A DNA stretch of 64,000 nucleotides from Pelomonas candidula (GTDB lineage: Bacteria > Pseudomonadota > Gammaproteobacteria > Burkholderiales > Burkholderiaceae_C). How positions within the stretch are numbered: position 1 is the stretch's first letter; the number at the start of each line of letters is the position of its first letter. Where the stretch lies: contig NZ_JBIGIC010000013.1 of the NCBI RefSeq assembly GCF_043555985.1, forward strand, positions 62,001-126,000, in the 5' to 3' direction. Below are positions 35,314-43,156 of this stretch, piece after piece. Below the pieces are notes generated by a model. The model made no database searches and had not been told where the DNA came from. It saw only the letters and a list, made by a program, of their open reading frames with translations. A program made the translations under genes and the position numbers.

Positions 35314-35997
35314 ATGAGCCTGACGCTGCACTACCACCCGCTGTCCTCCTACTGCTGGAAGCTGCTGATCGCGCTGTACGAGAACGGCACGCCGTTCGAA
35401 GCGCAGGTCGTCAACCTCGGCGACCCGGCTGCGCGCGCCGCCTACGCCGCGTTGTGGCCCACGGCCAAGATCCCGTTGCTGGTGGACGGCAACCGAGTCG
35501 TGCCGGAAACCTCGTTGCAGATCGAATACCTGGACCGCCGCCACCCCGGCCGCCAGCGCCTGCTGCCCGACGACTTAGACGCGCAGCTGGACGTGCGCCT
35601 GTGGGACCGCCTGTTCGACCTCTACGTGATGGACCCGATGCAGCGCTACATCGCCCAGATCCTGCGCCCGGAGGCTCAGCGCGACCCGCAGGCCATGCAG
35701 GCCAGCGTCGACGGCCTGGGGAGGGCCTACGACCTCATCGACAGCCGCATGGGCGAGCACGCCTGGGCCGCAGGCGAAGACTTCAGCCTTGCAGACTGCG
35801 CCGCCGCGCCAGCGCTGTTCTACGCCGCCATCGTGCGCCCGTTCGGGCCGGAACACACGCGGCTCGCCGCCTACTTCGAGCGGCTGCTGGCCCGGCCATC
35901 GGTCTGGCGCTGCATCGTCGAGGCGCGGCCGGTCTTTCAGTACTACCCGCTGAGGCACGCGCTGCCCGCGCGCTTCCTCAGCGGCGACGCGCCTTAG
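35314..35997 (+). CDS. Glutathione S-transferase family protein
   Basis: The 227-residue protein has an N-terminal thioredoxin-like domain (LTLHYHPLSSYCWKLLIALYENGTPFEAQVV, then the cis-proline region AKIPLLVDGNRVVPETSLQIEYLDR) and an all-helical C-terminal domain (AAGEDFSLADCAAAPALFYAAIVRPFG). The SSYCWK motif places it among bacterial GSTs with Ser/Cys near the active site. It starts at the ATG at 35314; the longer frame from 35236 runs through the terminator. Its stop overlaps that of the convergent purL gene by four bases. Confidence 0.87.
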   Translation: MSLTLHYHPLSSYCWKLLIALYENGTPFEAQVVNLGDPAARAAYAALWPTAKIPLLVDGNRVVPETSLQIEYLDRRHPGRQRLLPDDLDAQLDVRLWDRLFDLYVMDPMQRYIAQILRPEAQRDPQAMQASVDGLGRAYDLIDSRMGEHAWAAGEDFSLADCAAAPALFYAAIVRPFGPEHTRLAAYFERLLARPSVWRCIVEARPVFQYYPLRHALPARFLSGDAP

Positions 35998-38900
35998 CCC
36001 AGCGCCTTGCGCGCGTTCTGGAACATCCGCAGCCACGGGCTGTGCTGCGCGCGGTCGCCCGAGGTCCAGCTCATCTGCACATTGCGGAACACGCGCTCCG
36101 GGTGGGGCATCAGCGCCGTGAAGCGGCCATCGGCCGTCGTCACGGAGGTCAGGCCGCCCGGGCTGCCGTTCGGGTTGAACGGGTAGGCCTCGGTGGCCTG
36201 GCCGTGGTTGTCGACGAAGCGCATCGCGGCGATGACCTTGGACGGATCGCCCTGGCGCGCGAAGTTCGCAAAACCCTCGCCGTGCGCGACGGCGATCGGC
36301 GCCCGCGTGCCAGCCATGTCCTTGAAGAAGACGCTGGGCGAATCCAGCACCTCGACCAGGGCCAGGCGGGCCTCGTACTGCTCGCTCTGGTTGCGTGTGA
36401 AGCGCGGCCAGGCGTTGGCGCCCGGGATGATGGGCGCGAGCGCGGCCAGCATCTGGCAGCCGTTGCACACGCCCAAGGCGAGCGTGTCGGAGCGCGAGAA
36501 GAAGGCGCGGAACTGCTCGGTCAGCACCGGGTTGAACATGATGCTGCGCGCCCAGCCTTCGCCTGCGCCCAGCGTGTCGCCGTAGCTGAAGCCGCCGCAG
36601 GCCACGAACGCTGCGAAGCCGTCGAGCTTCACGTCGCCGCGTTGCAGGTCGCTCATGTGCACGTCGAAGCTGTCGAAGCCGCCCAGCGACATCGCGTAGG
36701 CCATCTCGACGTGCGAGTTGACGCCCTGCTCGCGCAGGATGGCGACCTTGGGCTTGGCGCCGGTGCTGATGAAGGGGGCTTCCGGCGTGAACGTCAGGTG
36801 CACGTGCATGCCGGGGTCGTCGGCCTTGCCGGCGGCGGCGTGCTCGGCGTCGGCGCCAGCCGGGTTGTCACGCAACCGGGCGATGCGCCAGCTCACCTCA
36901 TCCCAGGTCTGCTGCAGCGCCGTCAGGTCGGCCGCGAAGACTTTCTTCGCATCGCGCCAGACTTCCATCTGCCGCGCCGCGTTGGGCTTGGCGACGACAT
37001 GCGAATGCTTGGACAGGCCGTGCGCACGCAGCACCTGCATGACCGCATCGCGGTCGGCCGCACGGACCTGGATCAGTGCTCCCAGTTCCTCGGCGAACAG
37101 CGCGCGCAGCGTCAGCTCATCGCGGCGGCCGCTGACCTGGGCAGCCCAGTTCTTCGAGTCACCCGTGTCGGCACGGCTGTCGCTGATGCCGTCGCCTTCG
37201 GTCACCAGCATGTCGATGTTCAGGCTCAGGCCGGTCTGGCCGGCGAAGGCCATTTCGCAGGCCGCCGCCCACAGGCCGCCGTCGGAGCGGTCGTGGTAGG
37301 CCAGCAGCTTGCCCGCGGCGCGCAGTTCGTTGACGGCGTTGACCAGCGAGACCAGCAACTGCGGGTCGTCCAGGTCAGGCACGTCGCTGCCGAACTGGTT
37401 CAGCGTCTGCGCCAGGATGGAGCCGGCCATGCGGTGCTTGCCCTGGCCCAGGTCGATCAGGATGAGCGCCGAGTCCTCACGCTGCCACTCGGGCGTCAGC
37501 GTGCCGCGCACGTCGGCAATGCTGGCGAAGGCGGTGACGATCAGCGACACCGGCGCGGTGACCTGCTTGTCATCCCACTTCGTGCGCATCGACAACGAAT
37601 CCTTGCCCACCGGGATGGACACGCCCAGCACCGGGCACAGCTCCATGCCGACTGCCTTCACGGTGTCGAACAGCGCGGCGTCTTCGCCCGCTTCGCCGCA
37701 TGCGGCCATCCAGTTGGCGCTGAGCTTCACGCGCGGCAGCTCGATGGGGGCGGCCAGCAGGTTGGTGATGGCCTCGGCCACCGCCATGCGGCCCGAGGCG
37801 GGCGCGTCGATGGACGCCAGCGGCGTGCGCTCGCCCATGCTCATCGCCTCGCCGGCAAAGCCCTTGAAGTCGGCCAGCGTGACGGCGCAGTCCGCCACTG
37901 GCACCTGCCAGGGGCCGACCATCTGGTCGCGGTGGTTGAGGCCGCCCACGGTGCGGTCGCCGATGGTGACGAGGAAGCGCTTGTTGGCGACCGTCGGGTG
38001 GCGCAGCACGTCGAACGCAGCCTGCTCCAGCTTGACGCCGGTCAGGTCCAGCGCCCCGCCGTCGCGGGCCACACGGGTCACGTCGCGGTGCGTCTTGGGC
38101 GGCTTGCCCAGCAAAACGTCCATCGGCATGTCGATGGGGTGGTCGTCGCCGGCCAGGTCATCGACAAGCTTGAGCTCGCGCTCCTCCGTCGTCACGCCGA
38201 CGACGGCGAACGGGCAGCGCTCGCGCTCGCAGAAGGCCTTGAACTGCTCCAGGCTCTCCGGCGCGATGGCCAGCACGTAACGCTCCTGGCTTTCGTTGCA
38301 CCAGATTTCCTTCGGCGCCAGGCCGGACTCTTCCAGCGGCACCTTGCGCAGGTCGAAGCGCGCACCACGGCCGGCGTCGTTCACCAGCTCGGGGAAGGCG
38401 TTGGAGATGCCGCCCGCACCCACGTCGTGGATGGCCAGCACCGGGTTGTCCTGACCCAGGCCCCAGCAGTGGTTGATGACCTCCTGCGCGCGACGCTCGA
38501 TCTCGGGGTTGCCGCGCTGCACGGAGTCGAAGTCCAGATCGGCCGTATTCGTGCCCGCCGCCATCGACGACGCGGCGCCGCCGCCCATGCCGATGCGCAT
38601 GCCCGGGCCGCCGAGCTGGATCAGCAGCGTGCCGGCGGGGAACTCGATCTTCTTCGTCAGGTCCGAGCGGATCGTGCCCAGGCCACCCGCGATCATGATG
38701 GGCTTGTGATAGCCGCGGCGCACGCCGGCAACCGTCTGCTCGAAGACGCGGAAGTAGCCGGCCAGGTTCGGGCGGCCGAACTCGTTGTTGAAGGCGGCGC
38801 CACCCAGCGGGCCGTCGATCATGATCTGCAGCGCGCTCGCGATGTGGGCCGGCTTGCCCACGGGGTTCTGTTCCCAGGGCTCGCTCAGGCCCGGCAGATG

Positions 38901-39956
38901 CAGGTTGGACACCGAGAAGCCCGTCAGACCCGCCTTCGGGCGGGAGCCGCGGCCGGTGGCGCCTTCGTCGCGGATCTCGCCGCCAGCGCCCGTGGACGCG
39001 CCCGGGTGGGGCGAGATGGCCGTCGGGTGGTTGTGCGTCTCCACCTTCATCAGCACCTGAGCCTGCTCGGGGCGGGCCACGTAGGCGGCACCCGCCTGCG
39101 GCGCGGGCATCCAGCGCTCGATGGCATGGCCTTCCATGACGGCGGCGTTGTCCGAATAGGCAATGACCGTGTGCTGCGGGTTCAGCTTCTCGGTGTTGCG
39201 GATCATGCCGAACAGCGACAGCGGCTGGGCCTCGCCGTCCACCGTGAACGACGCGTTGAAGATCTTGTGCCGGCAGTGCTCGCTGTTGGCCTGCGCGAAC
39301 ATCATCAGCTCGACGTCGCTGGGGTTGCGACCCAGCTTCTTGAAGTTGGTCTCGAGGTAGTCGATCTCGTCGCCCGACAGCGCAAGGCCGAATTCGACGT
39401 TGGCCTTCTCCAGCGCGGCGCGGCCGGCGCCCAGCACGTCCACATGGGCCAGCGGTTCGGCGGTGCGCTCATCGAACAGATGCTTGGTGTCCTCACGGCT
39501 GAAGCAGGCCGACTCGGTCATGCGGTCGTGCAGCAGCGCAGCGCAGGCGTTCAGCTCGTCCGCCGTCAGCGGCTTGGCACCGCCCAGCAGGCCGGACTTG
39601 GTCGCGACGCGGTACTCGACGACGCGCTCGACGCGCCTGAGCACGAGTCCGCAGTTGCGGGCGATGTCGGTGGCCTTGGAGGCCCAGGGACTGACCGTGC
39701 CGAAGCGCGGCGTGACGACGACCAGCGAGCCCTCGGCGCCTTCGACGGCCGGTTCGCCGTAGGTCAGCAGCGCGGCGAAGCGCTCGCGGGTTTCGGCATC
39801 GAGCGGCGCGTCCGTCCAGACCCAGTGCACGGCACGGGCGCTGACGCCGGTGATGCGCGTGCTGACCTCTTGCAGCCTGGCCAGCAAGGCCTGGGCGCGG
39901 AAGTCGGAAAGGGCGTTGCCGCCCTCGAAATGGGTCAGATGCGGGGTCAGGGCCAT
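35994..39956 (-). CDS. purL: Phosphoribosylformylglycinamidine synthase (large, single-chain PurL)
   Basis: The 1320-residue enzyme converts FGAR to FGAM with glutamine and ATP in purine synthesis. It is the single-chain proteobacterial form: an N-terminal PurS-like and linker region, two AIRS-related halves (MKVETHNHPTAISPHPGASTGAGGEIRDEGATGRG near 360, IHDVGAGGISNAFPELVNDAGRG near 520), and a C-terminal glutamine amidotransferase with nucleophile GVCNGCQMLAAL and the HPERVFR catalytic pair. I chose the ATG at 39956 (MALTPHLTHFEGGNALSDFRA); the frame extends 70 codons upstream without protein-like sequence. Confidence 0.96.
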   Translation of the reverse strand: MALTPHLTHFEGGNALSDFRAQALLARLQEVSTRITGVSARAVHWVWTDAPLDAETRERFAALLTYGEPAVEGAEGSLVVVTPRFGTVSPWASKATDIARNCGLVLRRVERVVEYRVATKSGLLGGAKPLTADELNACAALLHDRMTESACFSREDTKHLFDERTAEPLAHVDVLGAGRAALEKANVEFGLALSGDEIDYLETNFKKLGRNPSDVELMMFAQANSEHCRHKIFNASFTVDGEAQPLSLFGMIRNTEKLNPQHTVIAYSDNAAVMEGHAIERWMPAPQAGAAYVARPEQAQVLMKVETHNHPTAISPHPGASTGAGGEIRDEGATGRGSRPKAGLTGFSVSNLHLPGLSEPWEQNPVGKPAHIASALQIMIDGPLGGAAFNNEFGRPNLAGYFRVFEQTVAGVRRGYHKPIMIAGGLGTIRSDLTKKIEFPAGTLLIQLGGPGMRIGMGGGAASSMAAGTNTADLDFDSVQRGNPEIERRAQEVINHCWGLGQDNPVLAIHDVGAGGISNAFPELVNDAGRGARFDLRKVPLEESGLAPKEIWCNESQERYVLAIAPESLEQFKAFCERERCPFAVVGVTTEERELKLVDDLAGDDHPIDMPMDVLLGKPPKTHRDVTRVARDGGALDLTGVKLEQAAFDVLRHPTVANKRFLVTIGDRTVGGLNHRDQMVGPWQVPVADCAVTLADFKGFAGEAMSMGERTPLASIDAPASGRMAVAEAITNLLAAPIELPRVKLSANWMAACGEAGEDAALFDTVKAVGMELCPVLGVSIPVGKDSLSMRTKWDDKQVTAPVSLIVTAFASIADVRGTLTPEWQREDSALILIDLGQGKHRMAGSILAQTLNQFGSDVPDLDDPQLLVSLVNAVNELRAAGKLLAYHDRSDGGLWAAACEMAFAGQTGLSLNIDMLVTEGDGISDSRADTGDSKNWAAQVSGRRDELTLRALFAEELGALIQVRAADRDAVMQVLRAHGLSKHSHVVAKPNAARQMEVWRDAKKVFAADLTALQQTWDEVSWRIARLRDNPAGADAEHAAAGKADDPGMHVHLTFTPEAPFISTGAKPKVAILREQGVNSHVEMAYAMSLGGFDSFDVHMSDLQRGDVKLDGFAAFVACGGFSYGDTLGAGEGWARSIMFNPVLTEQFRAFFSRSDTLALGVCNGCQMLAALAPIIPGANAWPRFTRNQSEQYEARLALVEVLDSPSVFFKDMAGTRAPIAVAHGEGFANFARQGDPSKVIAAMRFVDNHGQATEAYPFNPNGSPGGLTSVTTADGRFTALMPHPERVFRNVQMSWTSGDRAQHSPWLRMFQNARKALG

Positions 39957-40302
39957 GGAATCCGGGGAGGCTGGGCGCGGGCGGGCGCGCGGTTCTCGGA
40001 AATGCTCGGCCCCAACGGCAAGGGGCAGCGTGCGGAAGCACGGGATTCTACTGAGCCGCCCCGGCGGACGAGCGGCAGCCCGCCGTGGATAAGCGGAAAA
40101 CACCGCCTTCGCCGCTCGCCGGCGCCCAGCCACCGCTGGTCGAACGCCCCCGACGCTCCGTGACATTGCGCACGACTGACAACGCTCTCCGGCAACAACT
40201 CGACACAGCTGGACAGCCTGCCAACAGGACCGGTCGGCAGACTGATTTACGCGGGTTCACGAGGGGCTCCGCAACGCAGCAACAACATCCAAGGCAGTCC
40301 AC
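39957..40302. other. Divergent promoter region between purL and the DUF5666 gene
   Basis: This 346-base gap separates two divergent genes. On the minus strand TAGAAT (40045-40050) is a good -10-like hexamer about 90 bases before purL, without a recognisable -35. A small hairpin CGTGC-ggaa-GCACG lies at 40029-40042. The right half, toward the DUF5666 gene, is less GC-rich and repetitive in CAAC/ACAAC words. I found no convincing gene, PurR-like box or terminator in it; a 73-codon open frame at 40085-40306 looks accidental. Confidence 0.5.
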
Positions 40303-42225
40303 ATGAGACAACTCAAGCAACATCTGCAATGGGCCATCTGCGCCACGACCTGTGCACTCAGCGCCGCGGTGCTGGTGGCCTGCGGCGGCGGGGGCAGCGC
40401 CGGCAGCGGCAGCACGTCGCAGACGACCACCAGCACAACGCCCGGCGCGAGCATCGCCTCCGTGGACGGCACCATCACCGGCTTCGGCAGCGTCATCATC
40501 GACGGGCAGCGCTTCGATGACAGCGTCGCCAAGGTCGCCTTTGCCAACAACGCCGACACGCAGACTGCCGGCACGCTGGGCGACCTGCACACCGGCATGC
40601 ACGTGCAGGGCGAGCTGAAGGACGGCGTGCTGCAGAACCTTGTCGTCAACTTCGCCCTCGTCGGTACCGTCGGCGCCGTGGACACGACGGCCGGCACGCT
40701 GACCGTGTTCGGCCAGACCATCAAGACGACCACCACGGGCCAGTTGCCCACCGTCTTCGACGGCTTCAGCGCCTTGAGCCAGCTCGCCGTGGGCGACCTC
40801 GTCAAGGTCAGCGGCACGGTGGCCAGCGACGGCAGCATCACCGCCACGCGCATCGAGCGCAAGGCCAAGGACGGCACCGAGGTGTTCCGCCTCAGCGGCG
40901 CCGTGCAGGCCGTGGACACGACGGCCAAGACCTTCACGCTGGTCGGCAACAGCAGCGTGACGGTCAGCTACGCCGACGCCAAGCTGCTGCCCACGGGCGC
41001 CGTCATCGAGAACGGCAAGCTGGTCAGCGTCGTCGCGACGGCCGCGCCCACCACCACCGGCGGCAAAAACGTGCTGACGGCCAGCGTCGTCGAGGTCAAG
41101 GCGCGCAAGCTGGCGGATTCGTCGGACACCACCGTGGGCGGCCCGATCAGCGATTTCCAGAGTCTGAGCAGCCTGCGCATCGGCGACGTCGTCGTCGACG
41201 CCAGCGCCGCGACGCTCAAGGAAGGCACCGTGGCCGCCGACGTCGTCAACGGCGCCCAGGCCCAGGCCCATGGCACCGTCAAGGACGGCGCGATGAAGGC
41301 CGACTGGCTGCGCGTGTTCAAGAACGACACAGCCATCAAGGCGCTGCTGGTGGGCCAGGTCACCGACTACGTGTCGCTCGCCAACTTCACGCTGCGCGGC
41401 ACCGTCGTGGACGGCAGCGCAGCCAAGTTCACGAAGGGCACGGCCGCCGACGTGGCCGCAGGCGCCTGGGTGCAGGTCACCGGCCAGCTGACGTCGGCCG
41501 GCGTGAAGGCCACCGAGATTGCCGTGCAGCCGCCGCCGGCGGACACCGTGCAGCGACTCTCCGGCGCCATCAGCGGGGTAGACCTGACAGCCCACAGCCT
41601 GACGCTGCTGGGCACCACGGTGAAGTGGACCGACACGACCAAGCTCAACTTCAACGTGACGAACGTGACCGCGCTGGCCAACGGCCTGACCGTCACCGTC
41701 GAAGGCACGTACTCGGCCACGACCGGCGTGTTCACCGCCACCAGTATCAACGTCACATCGACGCCGGGCGCGGTCAAGACCATCGGCTTTTCGGGCGTCG
41801 CCTTCAACGTGACGGCCGACAGCCTGCAGGTCGGCAGTTACACGGTGCAGTTGACGGCCAACACCGCGCTGCAGCCCACCGGCACGAAGCTGGCCGACAT
41901 CGTCAACGGCTCGCGCCTGAGCATCAAGGCGACGGTCACCGGCACCGATGGAAACGTCAAGCTGACGGCGCTGACGATCGAGCTGCAGAAACCCGAGAAA
42001 GACGCCAGCGGCAACGACTACGTCTACCTCGGCGGCCTGATCGGAGACTTCGTCAGCAGCGCCAGCTTCACGGTCGGCGGCCAGAAGGTGGACGCTTCGG
42101 CCAGTACCGTGAAGTTCATCGACGGCGACGCGACCAAGCTGGCCAACGGCGTCAAGGTCGAGATCAAGGGCAGCGTGAAGGACGGCGTGCTCGTCGCCAC
42201 GCAGGTGCATTTCATGCCGGGTTGA
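40303..42225 (+). CDS. Lipoprotein with about eight DUF5666 repeats
   Basis: The 640-residue protein has a lipoprotein signal (lipobox LVAC near residue 27, followed by GGGGSAGSGS) and then about eight imperfect repeats of 60-75 residues. Each repeat has the pattern G-x-V/I followed by FTVGG, ...DASAATLK..., VNGxxVxVxGTVKDGxxxATxI (starts near residues 54, 119, 192, 272, 342, 409, 483 and 570). These are DUF5666 units, small beta-barrel-like domains of unknown function common in secreted proteins of betaproteobacteria. Serine, threonine, valine and glycine dominate. An ordered chain of beta domains on the outer surface or periplasmic face is the natural inference. A strong terminator follows. 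Confidence 0.82.
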   Translation: MRQLKQHLQWAICATTCALSAAVLVACGGGGSAGSGSTSQTTTSTTPGASIASVDGTITGFGSVIIDGQRFDDSVAKVAFANNADTQTAGTLGDLHTGMHVQGELKDGVLQNLVVNFALVGTVGAVDTTAGTLTVFGQTIKTTTTGQLPTVFDGFSALSQLAVGDLVKVSGTVASDGSITATRIERKAKDGTEVFRLSGAVQAVDTTAKTFTLVGNSSVTVSYADAKLLPTGAVIENGKLVSVVATAAPTTTGGKNVLTASVVEVKARKLADSSDTTVGGPISDFQSLSSLRIGDVVVDASAATLKEGTVAADVVNGAQAQAHGTVKDGAMKADWLRVFKNDTAIKALLVGQVTDYVSLANFTLRGTVVDGSAAKFTKGTAADVAAGAWVQVTGQLTSAGVKATEIAVQPPPADTVQRLSGAISGVDLTAHSLTLLGTTVKWTDTTKLNFNVTNVTALANGLTVTVEGTYSATTGVFTATSINVTSTPGAVKTIGFSGVAFNVTADSLQVGSYTVQLTANTALQPTGTKLADIVNGSRLSIKATVTGTDGNVKLTALTIELQKPEKDASGNDYVYLGGLIGDFVSSASFTVGGQKVDASASTVKFIDGDATKLANGVKVEIKGSVKDGVLVATQVHFMPG

Positions 42226-42266
42226 GCGGCAGCCGCACCCCAAACAAGCAACTTGCTGAGTGAGAG

Positions 42267-42297
42267 GCCCGGGCCGTTCGCGGCGCCGGGCTTTTTT
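42267..42297 (+). terminator. Intrinsic terminator with UUCG tetraloop after the DUF5666 gene
   Basis: Stem GCCCGG (42267-42272) plus GCCG (42273-42276) closes on a TTCG loop and pairs with CGGC and CCGGGC (42286-42291), with one bulged G, followed by six Ts. It lies about 40 bases after the DUF5666 stop codon. Confidence 0.9.
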
Positions 42298-42325
42298 GCG
42301 TCTGCAGCCGCAGAATCGCCCGCCC

Positions 42326-43099
42326 ATGAAAGCCCTGCTTCGATGGCTGGCCGTGACGACGACGGCCCTGCTTGCAACGACCGCCCATGCTGACCCGACA
42401 CCGGCGCCGTTGGATATCTACCTGTTGATGGGCCAGTCCAACATGGCCGGCCGCGACACGCGCGACCTCGGCGCGCAGGTGGACGACCCACATGTGCTGG
42501 CACTGAACGCTGAGGGTCAATGGGTCGTCGCGCGCGATCCCATCCATGCGAAGACCGGACGCATCGAGCCCGGCGTCGGTCCCGGCATCGCATTCGCCCG
42601 CGAGCTGCTCAGGGGTGACGCGACGCGCAGCATCGGTCTCATCCCCACCGCCGTCGGCGGCACACCGTTGCGGCGCTGGGTCAAGGGCGGCGATCTCTAC
42701 GAGCGGGCCGTGGCGCGCGCCCGCGAGGCATCGGCACGCGGAGTGATCCGCGGCGTGCTGTGGCACCAGGGCGAAGCGGACGCGGAGAAGCCAGCTACCG
42801 CAGCCAGCTACGGCGCGCGGCTGGCGAAGATGTTCCAGGACCTGCGCCAGGACCTGGGCCAGCCGGACCTGCCCATCGTCGTCGGCGAGATCGGCGAGTT
42901 CACCTCGCCCCAGCGCCTGCCAGAGGCCGCTACCGTGCGCGACGCGCAGCGCCACATGCCGGAGGTCCTGCCACACGTGGGCCTCGCGAGTTCGGACGGA
43001 CTCGTCCACCTCGGAGACGAGTTGCACTTTTCAGCCGACTCGGCCCGCGAGCTGGGCCGCCGTTTTGCCCACGCAATGCAGACGCTGCAGATGCGATGA
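42326..43099 (+). CDS. Secreted SASA-domain carbohydrate esterase (sialate O-acetylesterase-like)
   Basis: The 257-residue protein has a signal peptide (MKALLRWLAVTTTALLATTAHA) and an SGNH/SASA (DUF303) domain: block I LDIYLLMGQSNMAGRD with the nucleophile serine near residue 38, block III GVLWHQGEADAEK near 147, and a likely Asp-His pair in LASSDGLVHLGDELHFSADSARELG near 226-250. Such enzymes remove acetyl groups from sugars, often hemicellulose or sialic acid. It is convergent with the TonB-dependent receptor gene, which is consistent with a shared role in glycan use, though nothing proves a link. Confidence 0.85.
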   Translation: MKALLRWLAVTTTALLATTAHADPTPAPLDIYLLMGQSNMAGRDTRDLGAQVDDPHVLALNAEGQWVVARDPIHAKTGRIEPGVGPGIAFARELLRGDATRSIGLIPTAVGGTPLRRWVKGGDLYERAVARAREASARGVIRGVLWHQGEADAEKPATAASYGARLAKMFQDLRQDLGQPDLPIVVGEIGEFTSPQRLPEAATVRDAQRHMPEVLPHVGLASSDGLVHLGDELHFSADSARELGRRFAHAMQTLQMR

Positions 43100-43101
43100 G
43101 A

Positions 43102-43135
43102 AAAGCCCCTGCCCGGGGTTGCCGGACAGGGGCTT
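43102..43135 (-). terminator. Intrinsic terminator of the TonB-dependent receptor gene
   Basis: On the minus strand a 9-bp stem AAGCCCCTG/CAGGGGCTT (43127-43135 with 43103-43111) and a GC-rich loop is followed by TTTTCT, shortly after the receptor stop at 43157. On the plus strand the stem follows the esterase stop but has a poorer tail (TTCAGAG), so it may work weakly in both directions. Confidence 0.8.
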
Positions 43136-43156
43136 CAGAGTGGCGGGTACGAGGGC

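Noticed and set aside
35202..40163. A 1653-codon rightward open frame opposite purL
   Set aside because: It is the antisense shadow of a complete purL. GC-rich third positions suppress stop codons on the other strand, and the translation is low-complexity (Ala, Arg, His, Gln, Val) with no family features.
40085..40306. A 73-codon frame upstream of the DUF5666 gene
   Set aside because: There is no ribosome site, the composition is irregular, and the frame overlaps the start of the recognised lipoprotein.
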